From the NCBI GenBank assembly GCA_947252975.1, contig CAMXWX010000052.1, positions 1 to 7,169 on the forward strand: a DNA stretch of 7,169 nt, in the 5' to 3' direction. The position numbers and the translations under genes are program-made. Positions 1 through 6,460 of this stretch are shown here, one piece after another (within the stretch, counting starts at the first letter, position 1; each line of letters begins with the position of its first letter). The stretch comes from an uncultured Gardnerella sp. GTDB lineage: Bacteria; Actinomycetota; Actinomycetes; Actinomycetales; Bifidobacteriaceae. Under the pieces are notes generated by a model. That model searched no databases. It saw only the letters and a list, made by a program, of their open reading frames with translations, and was not told the origin of the DNA.

Positions 1-528
1 CCCTAATAGTGTGTTTGTAATGTTTGCAGAGCTTAGTGTATTTTGCGCATCAGAGCATGAATAATATCCAAGTACTCCTACTGCTATAAGAGCTAAAGTA
101 AAAGCTGCGTATTTTTTTACACTTAAACGTTCTTTTAGCACGATTGCGGAAAGAACTGCTCCAAAAGCAGGATATAGTGCGGAAATCGCTGCAGCATACC
201 CAGCTCCTATATTGCTTGCTGCTAAAACATATCCGCTCATGCCAATAGGCCCGCCAAGTAAGGATCCGATGATAATAGGCGTGAGAATTTTTGGCTTTTT
301 TAGTATTTCAAAAGTTTTATTCCACTTTTTTCTAACACTTATATAAGTCCATATGAGTATTGCGCATACAATATCGTGAAGTAATGCGCCAATAATTCCT
401 GTGAAGATTACTAGAGCAGTGTTGTTTTCGTATGATGTGTTATTTGTAAATACGAATGATGCAGTTAAAAGAGCTAGAAGAGCTGTATCTACTCCCCATA
501 AAAGTCCACTTAGAAACGAATATTTCAT
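1..528 (-). CDS. licB: LicB-like choline permease (EamA/DMT family), 3' part outside the window
   Basis: The minus-strand frame stays open from an ATG at 526-528 to the window edge, giving 176 residues without a stop. The protein is very hydrophobic. Membrane segments lie at about residues 4-26, 36-65, 81-103, 107-131 and 138-157, and a short basic loop (RKKWNK) follows segment two. The run GGPIGMSGYVLAASNIGAG and then SALYPAFGAVLSAIVLKERL (about 92-135) is the end of a first EamA repeat as seen in drug/metabolite transporters, including LicB of Haemophilus and Streptococcus. The second EamA repeat should lie beyond the window. The ATG has an AGTAGG ribosome binding site 5 nt upstream (534-539). 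The gene lies 98 bp downstream of the LicC-LicA fusion on the same strand with no obvious terminator between them, so co-transcription is likely. Its neighbours make choline the most likely substrate. Family membership is clear; substrate is inferred from context. Confidence 0.85.
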   Translation of the reverse strand, partial: MKYSFLSGLLWGVDTALLALLTASFVFTNNTSYENNTALVIFTGIIGALLHDIVCAILIWTYISVRKKWNKTFEILKKPKILTPIIIGSLLGGPIGMSGYVLAASNIGAGYAAAISALYPAFGAVLSAIVLKERLSVKKYAAFTLALIAVGVLGYYSCSDAQNTLSSANITNTLLG

Positions 529-533
529 AAATA

Positions 534-539
534 CCTACT
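534..539 (-). promoter_or_regulatory. Ribosome binding site of the licB-like gene
   Basis: The minus strand reads AGTAGG five nucleotides before the ATG at 526-528. This is five of six matches to AGGAGG, and it fixes the start of the permease. Confidence 0.6.
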
Positions 540-626
540 TGCTTGTTAGAAGATGTTTGTGATTTGTTTCTGCTTGTTTATATGCTGCTTATTTAGCTTT
601 CACTTGCTTATTATTAGTTTGTCGAT

Positions 627-2423
627 TTATTTATTATTTTCATAAGCTTTTAAAGCTTCGTTAATATATCGTTTCGCATAGCTGTAATACGTGTACATGC
701 AAGTTCCTATATTTTCGCCTTCTGCTTGTTTAACAAGTGACCACAAATGCCAGCACCATCCTGCAAATCCTATATAAGCCAATAAATGACGCTTTTCTTG
801 CGTAGATGGAGTATGCGCTAAATAAATAGGCATTGCTTCGCTTATTTCGGTGTTATTGAATTCGTCTGAAACACATAAAGTACCAAAATCTTGAGCGTAA
901 TCAGACATTCCAGCATATTCCCAATCGATAAGATGATAGCGATTGTTTTGATCTATTAGAATATTTGCGCCTAGTATGTCATTATGGCAAAGGCAAGTAT
1001 GCGAGCCGTCTTGAGTAATTACAAAGTTATGAAGCTCGTCAGCTAAAACACTTAGGTCGATGATTTTTGGCGGTATTTCTACATTTCTATCATTAAGTTC
1101 TTTCATATAGCGCTGAGATTCTGCGTAAAAATCAAAGTTGCGATGCACGCTTTCGTTACTTTCATGCAAAGAACGAACTAATTTCAAGCTTTCCTGTAAT
1201 TGGTTAGGATCGTGCATATTTGCAATATGGCAATCTGGCAAAAATCGTGAAATCTTCCAACCTTCTTTAGCGTCTGCTGTAATAAAAGTGCCATCTAAAC
1301 CAAGTTTTTGAGCCAATTGCAAAGCTTCAGCTTCAGCTTGTCTGTTAATAAGCACGTCTGTTCCAATGCCAGGATGCCTATAAACGTATTCGCTATTGTC
1401 AACCGAAAAATGGCAAGATAAATTAGTAAGACCTTTTTTAAGCGGATAAACGTTATGAATATCGGATTTTTTGCAGTTAAGTGTTTGAGTGATATGGTCA
1501 AAAATTGCGCTATCAATATTTTCTAGGAAAAGTGGATCAAATTCGCGTAGCTCATCAATAGAATCAAATTCGTGAATAATTGGCGTATCGTACTTGCGTA
1601 TTTGCATGTCGAGTTCGTCAATGTGTTCAATAAAAATATCTTCCCAAAGTTTTCCTGCAGTTTGTGGCAAATCGTATTCTTCACGAAGAATTTGCATAAA
1701 TCGTTTAGAAAATGCTTCGTCAAAATATACGTGACCAATCATGTACCAAGCGTTACTTCCGCCAATCGTGACTTTTGTAATGCGATCATGCGCTCCGCAA
1801 GTCATGCACCATTCTTTAGTGTATCCTTGCTGGAATTGCGCGGAATAATAAGCTTTCCAAACGTATTTTTCAAATGGATTTTCGTCGAAATAATTGTCGG
1901 ATGAGCAAATATAAGTGTTCGATAACTGGTTTGCTACTGCCATAATTGAACTGTTGTTATTGCGCGTGCTGTACTCGCTATTGGGCACGATTTTTACATT
2001 AAAAGCGTCTTCTAAGTAGAAAAATTGCTCTTGCTTGTAGCCAACAACAATTGTTATATCGTTAATCCCAGCTTCGTTAAGTTGCTTGATTTGGCGTTCA
2101 ATAAGAACCTCTCCTCGAACTTTGATTAGTCCTTTAGGTATCTCGTATGAAATAGGAGAAAATCTTGAAGAAAAGCCTGCTGCCATAATAATAGCGTTGC
2201 GTACTTTATATGGTTCAAGAGATTTCATGCCTTCTTCAGTGATGCGCAATTCATTTGTTGTTTCAATAAGATTTTTATTTTCTGCGCTTTTTATTGCTGA
2301 ATTAACAGTTCCGAGTGAAATTCCTGATTGCGAGGCTATGTCTCGCTGGCTTAATTGCGCACTTCTGTTTTTGTTATTTAATAGCGTTGTAAGAAGCTTA
2401 AATTCGTTGTGATTGATAGCCAT
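627..2423 (-). CDS. licC-licA: Fusion of winged-helix regulator, LicC-like cytidylyltransferase and LicA-like choline kinase
   Basis: With the ATG at 2421-2423 the protein has 598 residues in three modules. Residues 5-70 look like a MarR-type winged helix (LSQRDIASQSGISLGTVNSAIKSAENKNLI, split here as LSQRDIASQSGIS then LGTVNSAIKSAENKNLI). Residues 74-310 are a nucleotidyltransferase: AIIMAAGFSSRF at 77-88, the PKGL motif at about 96-99, and the metal-site SSDNYF at about 174-179, matching LicC-type CTP:phosphocholine cytidylyltransferases. Residues 325-598 are a choline/ethanolamine kinase of LicA type, with VYRHPGIGTD at 347-356, catalytic HNDILGANILI at 480-490 and IDWEYAG at 499-505. All key motifs are intact, so both enzymes should be active in the cytoplasm, turning choline into CDP-choline in two steps. 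A longer frame runs upstream to a TTG at 2465, but a perfect TATAAT lies inside that extension and a GAGG lies 5 nt before the ATG, so the ATG is preferred. The winged helix suggests autoregulation. Ethanolamine or another amino alcohol remains possible as substrate. Confidence 0.9.
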   Translation of the reverse strand: MAINHNEFKLLTTLLNNKNRSAQLSQRDIASQSGISLGTVNSAIKSAENKNLIETTNELRITEEGMKSLEPYKVRNAIIMAAGFSSRFSPISYEIPKGLIKVRGEVLIERQIKQLNEAGINDITIVVGYKQEQFFYLEDAFNVKIVPNSEYSTRNNNSSIMAVANQLSNTYICSSDNYFDENPFEKYVWKAYYSAQFQQGYTKEWCMTCGAHDRITKVTIGGSNAWYMIGHVYFDEAFSKRFMQILREEYDLPQTAGKLWEDIFIEHIDELDMQIRKYDTPIIHEFDSIDELREFDPLFLENIDSAIFDHITQTLNCKKSDIHNVYPLKKGLTNLSCHFSVDNSEYVYRHPGIGTDVLINRQAEAEALQLAQKLGLDGTFITADAKEGWKISRFLPDCHIANMHDPNQLQESLKLVRSLHESNESVHRNFDFYAESQRYMKELNDRNVEIPPKIIDLSVLADELHNFVITQDGSHTCLCHNDILGANILIDQNNRYHLIDWEYAGMSDYAQDFGTLCVSDEFNNTEISEAMPIYLAHTPSTQEKRHLLAYIGFAGWCWHLWSLVKQAEGENIGTCMYTYYSYAKRYINEALKAYENNK

Positions 2424-2428
2424 GCGAG

Positions 2429-2432
2429 CCTC
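2429..2432 (-). promoter_or_regulatory. Ribosome binding site of the licC-licA fusion, inside a palindrome
   Basis: The minus strand reads GAGG five nucleotides before the ATG at 2421-2423, which supports that start over an upstream TTG. The site lies within a perfect 11-bp palindrome, GCGAGGCTCGC (2424-2434), directly against the start codon. A one-base centre is too tight for a hairpin, but the palindrome could be a protein-binding site. Confidence 0.5.
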
Positions 2433-2453
2433 GCTTGTGTTGGTATTTTGTTC

Positions 2454-2459
2454 ATTATA
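2454..2459 (-). promoter_or_regulatory. -10 box (TATAAT) of the licC-licA promoter
   Basis: A perfect TATAAT on the minus strand ends 30 bp before the ATG at 2421-2423. Transcription would start near 2447, leaving a leader of roughly 24 nt. The hexamer 17 bp upstream (TAGCTA) is a poor -35, which suggests a weak or activator-dependent promoter. The box lies inside the longer open frame that begins with TTG at 2465, which argues against that start. Confidence 0.5.
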
Positions 2460-2467
2460 CAACAAGC

Positions 2468-2501
2468 GTTCAAAAATAGCTATTAAATTTTTATTTTGAA
2501 C
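2468..2501. promoter_or_regulatory. 34-bp inverted repeat over the -35 zone, candidate operator
   Basis: GTTCAAAA (2468-2475) and TTTTGAAC (2494-2501) form perfect 8-bp arms with an 18-bp spacer. A second perfect palindrome, AATAGCTATT (2475-2484), abuts the left arm. Together they cover the place where the -35 of the licC-licA promoter should be. This is the expected position for an operator of a winged-helix repressor or activator, and the adjacent gene encodes such a domain. Binding is inferred. The A+T-rich sequence makes chance palindromes more likely. Confidence 0.4.
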
Positions 2502-2515
2502 AACGCACAGTTAAA

Positions 2516-2671
2516 GCGACCAAAACTGCACAAGCATGTAAAGAAAAAGCCGTTTTACAACCAAAATCCGACCGAAACTGCGCAAGCATGTAAAGTTTAT
2601 GTCGCTTTTTAGCGAAAATCCGACCAAAACTTTACAGACGCGTAAAGAATAGGTCGCTTGCAAGCAACAAA
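2516..2671. repeat. Three degenerate tandem copies of a 52-bp non-coding repeat
   Basis: Copies start at 2516, 2568 and 2620. Each opens with (g/c)CGACC(a/g)AAAC and carries GTAAAG about 22 bp in. Copies one and two share a CAAGCATGTAAAG core. Copy three has diverged there to CTTTAC (2630-2635), a 6-nt spacer and GTAAAG (2642-2647), a perfect inverted repeat. Copy two holds TCGCT-TTTT-AGCGA (2602-2615), a small hairpin. The array fills the space between the two divergent lic promoters and ends just before the licD -10 box. It has no good reading frame. It could be an iterated regulator site or a local piece of a dispersed intergenic repeat. Confidence 0.7.
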
Positions 2672-2676
2672 ACGTA

Positions 2677-2682
2677 TATAAT
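2677..2682 (+). promoter_or_regulatory. -10 box (TATAAT) of the licD promoter
   Basis: A perfect TATAAT lies 57 bp before the licD ATG, predicting a transcript start near 2689 and a leader of about 50 nt. At the usual 16-18 bp distance upstream there is no good -35 (TCGCTT at 2654-2659). A TTGCAA at 2658-2663 is too close. The third copy of the 52-bp repeat occupies this -35 region, so an activator bound there is plausible. Confidence 0.5.
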
Positions 2683-2726
2683 GAGTAACCATATGACTTT
2701 TGCTAGTAAAAGTGAGAGAAAGCAAC

Positions 2727-2732
2727 AGAAGG
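2727..2732 (+). promoter_or_regulatory. Ribosome binding site of licD
   Basis: AGAAGG lies seven nucleotides before the ATG at 2740 and decides the licD start over the later in-frame ATG at residue 9. Confidence 0.6.
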
Positions 2733-2739
2733 TGTAAGT

Positions 2740-3870
2740 ATGGCGTCTGTATTTCGTAAGCTAATGCGCAAATTTATTGAGCATTGTCCTTCATCAAAAC
2801 GTTCAATAAAAGATCTTAGAGCGCAAGTTAGCGATTTACAGAACAGCATAGATCGCATGCAATGCGTGTTAGACGAGCAATTGCCACGCATTCTTGAAAA
2901 CCAACGCAATATGCACGTTGACATACTTACGAATCGAGAGCACGCTTCTCTCTTAGCTTGGGCAAACTATCGCAATGACAACGAAAGCGATTTTGATGCT
3001 CGCAAGCGTTTTTACTATAGTCTTCCTCAGGCAACTGGTTCAGTGCGACTTATTCAACGCGGTTGCGCTTCGCTTTTAAATGAATTTGCAACGTTTGCTA
3101 AAGAATATAATTTGCAATATTGGGCTGATTTTGGTACTTTGCTTGGCACTATTCGCCATCGCGGATTTATTCCTTGGGATGACGATACAGATTTAGGAAT
3201 GATGCGAAGCGATGTAGATAGGCTTCTTGAATTGCTTAAAAAAGATGAAAAGTTGTCTAAACGCTATCGCGCAGTGCTTATATTTGACCCTTACGTTTTC
3301 TGCAGGCAGCTTAGATTGCGATACAAAAATTCTGAAGACCCCAGCTTCATTGATATTTTCTTCTACGATTACATGCCTAAATACGATGAGCATACTAAGA
3401 AAAGGTTTATTGAAATTCGTGAAGAATTAAAAAAAGATTTGAAATCTAAACCTTTTTATAATAAATGGCACGCAAACGGATACTTGGAAGATGGCGAAGA
3501 GTTTAGTGGCGAAATAGAAAATACTTTCACCAAATATCAAAATATTGCAAAAAGTGAAAATATTATTGCAGATGACGTTACTAGCAACGAGTGCAATATT
3601 ATTTACGGGCTTGATAACGTCGATTCTGAATTAATATACACATCGCAATATGAGGATATATTCCCGCTTAGGCAAGAAGAATTTGAAAAATTCGCAATTT
3701 TAGTACCTAATAAAGCAGAAAAAATTCTCTTCAATTATTATGGGAATATTTATCAGCTTCCTTCAGATATGGTTTCGCACTTGCAGCATGTAAGCCGTGA
3801 GTTGCTTAATAACAAACATACTATTGAAGCAATTGAGCAAGATATTGAAACTAACCCTTATATGCACTGA
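2740..3870 (+). CDS. licD: LicD-family phosphocholine transferase with N-terminal coiled-coil extension
   Basis: This 376-residue protein belongs to the LicD family, enzymes of the nucleotidyltransferase-fold type that move phosphocholine from CDP-choline onto surface glycans such as teichoic acid or lipopolysaccharide. The signature is complete: YWADFGTLLGTIRHRGFIPW at 127-146, followed by DDDTDLGM (147-154), whose acidic residues should bind metal, and FIDIFFYD at 203-210. The C-terminal part has the usual FPLRQEEFEKFAILVPNKAE and NYYGNIYQLPSDM elements. The first 100 or so residues are not part of the core: residues 22-62 are charged with heptad-like spacing (KDLRAQVSDLQNSIDRMQCV), probably a coiled coil. 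No signal peptide or membrane segment is seen, so it acts in the cytoplasm or at the inner membrane face. It is transcribed divergently from the genes that would supply CDP-choline, which supports phosphocholine as the group transferred. The acceptor is unknown. Confidence 0.88.
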   Translation: MASVFRKLMRKFIEHCPSSKRSIKDLRAQVSDLQNSIDRMQCVLDEQLPRILENQRNMHVDILTNREHASLLAWANYRNDNESDFDARKRFYYSLPQATGSVRLIQRGCASLLNEFATFAKEYNLQYWADFGTLLGTIRHRGFIPWDDDTDLGMMRSDVDRLLELLKKDEKLSKRYRAVLIFDPYVFCRQLRLRYKNSEDPSFIDIFFYDYMPKYDEHTKKRFIEIREELKKDLKSKPFYNKWHANGYLEDGEEFSGEIENTFTKYQNIAKSENIIADDVTSNECNIIYGLDNVDSELIYTSQYEDIFPLRQEEFEKFAILVPNKAEKILFNYYGNIYQLPSDMVSHLQHVSRELLNNKHTIEAIEQDIETNPYMH

Positions 3871-4039
3871 TCATGCTTAAGCTCTGAAATTTAATAAGTA
3901 TATACATTACATTCATTGTCATTGATCGTAAAATACATAAAGCGGTAAGTATTCGCGCTACTTGCCATGCGTTTGCAATATACTTGCTTTAAAAGTAACA
4001 GATTTGAGAACCGATACGCACAATAATGTGGGGTAAATA
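3871..4039 (+). promoter_or_regulatory. licD to membrane-protein intergenic region: weak promoter candidate and hairpin
   Basis: This 169-bp gap has no coding potential that I can support. ATTACA (3906-3911), 17 bp, then TAAAAT (3929-3934) is a fair promoter match. Just after the predicted transcript start, GGTAAGTA (3944-3951) and TACTTGCC (3959-3966) can pair with one G-U and a 7-nt loop. No T-tract follows the hairpin, so it is not an intrinsic terminator. The membrane-protein gene may be read both from licD and from this local promoter. Confidence 0.3.
4030..4033 (+). promoter_or_regulatory. Ribosome binding site deciding a GTG start
   Basis: GGGG lies six nucleotides before the GTG at 4040. 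The next in-frame starts, ATG at residues 10 and 23, have no comparable purine-rich site, so the GTG is preferred. Confidence 0.45.
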
Positions 4040-6331
4040 GTGGCAGCAATAGCGACAAAAAGCGAAATGCATGAAAACAGCACAAACGAAAAAAGTACGC
4101 GCATAATGCAGAGTTTTCTACTAAAAATAATGACATCTATACAAAATATGCAAAACTTTTTAAAAACCCACGCATTATTGCGCAAAATATTACCCTTTAT
4201 AACAATATTTGTAATTACTGGACTTGTTACTATTTTCTTCTTCAGTAATCTATATCTTTCCTATAGTTCTAAAAATTATGCAGAAAAACAACTTGCTCTA
4301 GTTAACGCATCAATACCAGACTCCAGCAGCTATAATGCGCAAACAGGCAAAAAAGAAACTAAAGATCAAGCTCATATAGTTGGAAATACAATAAATATTC
4401 CAACTTCTGGATCAGATGTAATATTAAGCGACATCAACTCCGCTACTAAAGCTATAAAAATTGAGTTAGAGCAAACAAAACCAGTAACACTAGTTACAGG
4501 AACTGTTGAGATCGAAGACTTCGGCATAGCTCCAAACGCGTACACTCTAGCAGACTCTTTCCAAATGTCTACAGGAAAACACAACACTAGAACACTTCGA
4601 TTTGAAAGCCACGGAGACGCTTATAAAGTTCGCTTACACTTCAACCAAACAGGAGCTCCTTTTACACTCAAAGCTGTAACAGTAAATCCGCCTTTTGCGC
4701 TGCACATAAACTTTGGAATGTGGGCAATACTTTTCGTTGCAAGCTCACTTATATTCTTGGTATACAAGAAAAAGTGGTATTTGCTTAACTACGACCGCCA
4801 CAATCTTGCACAAAATATAGTTTTTTGGGCAGTATGCGCAATGCTTATGGGATTCTCGCTCTACCTGTGCTTTGTTGTATATCACGGCCACGGCATACGA
4901 GTGCCATTCCCGTCTGACTTATACGATCGCGTCAACGGAAATCCGTACACTGAGCAGCTTAAAGCTTGGAAATCAAACTCTTTGGCTCTGCTGCAGCAGC
5001 CACCTAAAGAATTAGTAGAATCCGCAAACCCGTTTAGTTGGGGTCAACGCATGGACTTGGGTTCTAAAGGAGTATCCATACCTTGGGATGTGGTATTCCA
5101 CAACAATCATTACTACTGCTACTTTGGCATAGTACCATTCCTGCTCACTTACTTGCCTTTTAATCTGCTCTTCCCACATGCAGTTCCTTCCGCAATATTA
5201 GTTGTTACAATATTTGCAGTTGCGATTATTCCGTCTATGTTCGCGCTTCTTAGAGAAGTTGTTGAATTCTTTGCAATACGTACCAATTACTGCCTGTTTT
5301 TGCTTTCTGCAGCAGCCTTCCCATTTGGATGCTTAATCTTCTACTTGCAATCTTCAGCATCCCTTTACTATATGCCTCTGCTTAGCGCAATACTGTTCGG
5401 GATCTTATTCGTATACGCTTCTCTTAAAGCTGTGCGACTTCACGCAACTCATCCGCGCGCTGGATACACGCTTTTTGCGCTCGCTGGCATAAGTCTTGCT
5501 TTACAGTGTGGATCAAGGCCAAACGCGTGCATTCCAGTTGTTGCTTTTATAGCACCGCTGTTTATTGCGCTATTATTTGACGCGAAACGAAGTATTGCAA
5601 ATCGCGTTGCTGCGGCTTCAAGCTTCCTTGTTCCTGCAATCGTAGGTGTAGCTGGAATATTAGCTTATAACTACTTGCGTTTTAAGTCTTTCTTTAATTT
5701 TGGCAATGAAGAGCAACTTACTAATTTCGATTTGCGATTTAATAGTAAATCTTTTGACCCTACTAAGATTCGCGATATTTTCCTTAATTATTTCTTAAAA
5801 CCTTTTAATATTTCGGAAAATTTCCCATATATCTCTATACCTTGGGCAAATAATCAAGGTTATGGAAATTCTTTCTACACGCATATGATTTTCGGTCTTA
5901 TGATGATTCCACTCTTCTGGTGGATGTTTACATTAAGACGTAAGTTTATGCAAAAAATTGAGTATATTATGACAGTTGTTGGATTAGTAGCATCCTTCTT
6001 GCTGCTGTATCTTAACTACTGTTTAGGCGGCAATTTGTACCGCTACTATTGCGATTCGATTATTATATTCATTTTGATTGCAATAATGAGTATGCTTCAC
6101 AGAGTTAAGCCTTATAGCAAAGATATTGATATTACTTGTGAAAAAGATTGTGCAATTGCTGAGCAATCGTCTTTGCGTTTGTATATTCCAGCTGTGCTTT
6201 GTGCAGCAGCAACTATTGTAATAGTTGGTTTATTAGTATTCAGTAATCATACTGAACCGTCTGCAGATATACAAAACGTAAACCCTGATTTATTCCTTAA
6301 GTGGAGTGATTTATTTACGATTGGTCGCTGA
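4040..6331 (+). CDS. Polytopic membrane protein with extracytoplasmic beta-rich domain, GT-C glycosyltransferase-like
   Basis: The 763-residue product has a cytoplasmic N-terminus, one membrane helix at about 51-72, a mostly polar domain at 73-222, and then about a dozen hydrophobic segments (roughly 226-243, 258-281, 361-378, 382-402, 416-436, 440-465, 474-490, 497-515, 525-545, 613-630, 642-660, 669-686, 715-735). The polar domain has alternating beta-like stretches (VTLVTGTVEIEDFGI, YKVRLHFNQTGAPFTLKAVT) and may be a carbohydrate-binding sandwich. Between helices three and four, GQRMDL, WDVVFHNNHYYCYFG and LLTYLPFNLLF (335-377), and later YNYLRFKSFFNFG (543-555) and NLYRYYCD (665-672), recall polyprenyl-phosphate-sugar-using GT-C membrane transferases. 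I do not recognise a named family. A role in making or decorating the glycan that LicD modifies is inferred from position. A flippase or polymerase is an alternative. The start is GTG with GGGG 6 nt upstream. Confidence 0.75.
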   Translation: MAAIATKSEMHENSTNEKSTRIMQSFLLKIMTSIQNMQNFLKTHALLRKILPFITIFVITGLVTIFFFSNLYLSYSSKNYAEKQLALVNASIPDSSSYNAQTGKKETKDQAHIVGNTINIPTSGSDVILSDINSATKAIKIELEQTKPVTLVTGTVEIEDFGIAPNAYTLADSFQMSTGKHNTRTLRFESHGDAYKVRLHFNQTGAPFTLKAVTVNPPFALHINFGMWAILFVASSLIFLVYKKKWYLLNYDRHNLAQNIVFWAVCAMLMGFSLYLCFVVYHGHGIRVPFPSDLYDRVNGNPYTEQLKAWKSNSLALLQQPPKELVESANPFSWGQRMDLGSKGVSIPWDVVFHNNHYYCYFGIVPFLLTYLPFNLLFPHAVPSAILVVTIFAVAIIPSMFALLREVVEFFAIRTNYCLFLLSAAAFPFGCLIFYLQSSASLYYMPLLSAILFGILFVYASLKAVRLHATHPRAGYTLFALAGISLALQCGSRPNACIPVVAFIAPLFIALLFDAKRSIANRVAAASSFLVPAIVGVAGILAYNYLRFKSFFNFGNEEQLTNFDLRFNSKSFDPTKIRDIFLNYFLKPFNISENFPYISIPWANNQGYGNSFYTHMIFGLMMIPLFWWMFTLRRKFMQKIEYIMTVVGLVASFLLLYLNYCLGGNLYRYYCDSIIIFILIAIMSMLHRVKPYSKDIDITCEKDCAIAEQSSLRLYIPAVLCAAATIVIVGLLVFSNHTEPSADIQNVNPDLFLKWSDLFTIGR

Positions 6332-6379
6332 TTTGCGCGACGACCTGCCGTAGCGCTTAAAGCGTAGCGCGCGAAGGCA

Positions 6380-6460
6380 ACTCGGAGCGTGAGCTTGCTC
6401 AAGTTGAAAGCACGGTGTGCTTTCAACGCAAGCTCAGCAGCGAGTACACGCAAAGTGTAC
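6380..6460. repeat. Nested inverted repeats able to form a long hairpin or cruciform
   Basis: The core is GTTGAAAGCAC (6403-6413), loop GGT, and GTGCTTTCAAC (6417-6427), a perfect 11-bp stem. It is flanked by TGAGCTTGC (6390-6398) and GCAAGCTCA (6428-6436), a perfect 9-bp stem, with a 4-nt TCAA bulge on the left only. An outer ACTCG (6380-6384) pairs with CGAGT (6441-6445) across small internal loops. A separate hairpin GTACAC-GCAAA-GTGTAC (6444-6460) overlaps the outer arm by two bases, so the two may compete. No T-run follows on either strand, so it is not a standard terminator, although it may protect the 3' end of the membrane-protein mRNA. Confidence 0.75.

Noticed and set aside
1572..1904. 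110-codon plus-strand open frame opposite the licC-licA fusion
   Set aside because: It is antisense to a protein whose motifs are clear, has no ribosome binding site and does not resemble any protein.
2086..2412. 108-codon plus-strand open frame antisense to the winged-helix and LicC region
   Set aside because: Shadow of the minus-strand coding frame; the amino-acid make-up is not protein-like and no start signals are seen.
2516..2671. CRISPR array
   Set aside because: The 52-bp units are contiguous and degenerate, with no constant repeat alternating with unique spacers and no cas gene nearby.
2681..2737. An 18-codon open frame just upstream of licD, ending 2 bp before its ATG, possible leader peptide
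   Set aside because: Its first ATG overlaps the -10 box, so it would not be in the transcript. The next ATG at 2693 would be almost leaderless with no ribosome binding site, and the peptide is unremarkable.
3944..3966. Intrinsic terminator after licD
   Set aside because: The hairpin is short with one wobble and no T-run follows it.
6403..6427. Terminator of the membrane-protein gene
   Set aside because: The stem is strong, but neither side carries a T-tract; it is listed as an inverted repeat instead.
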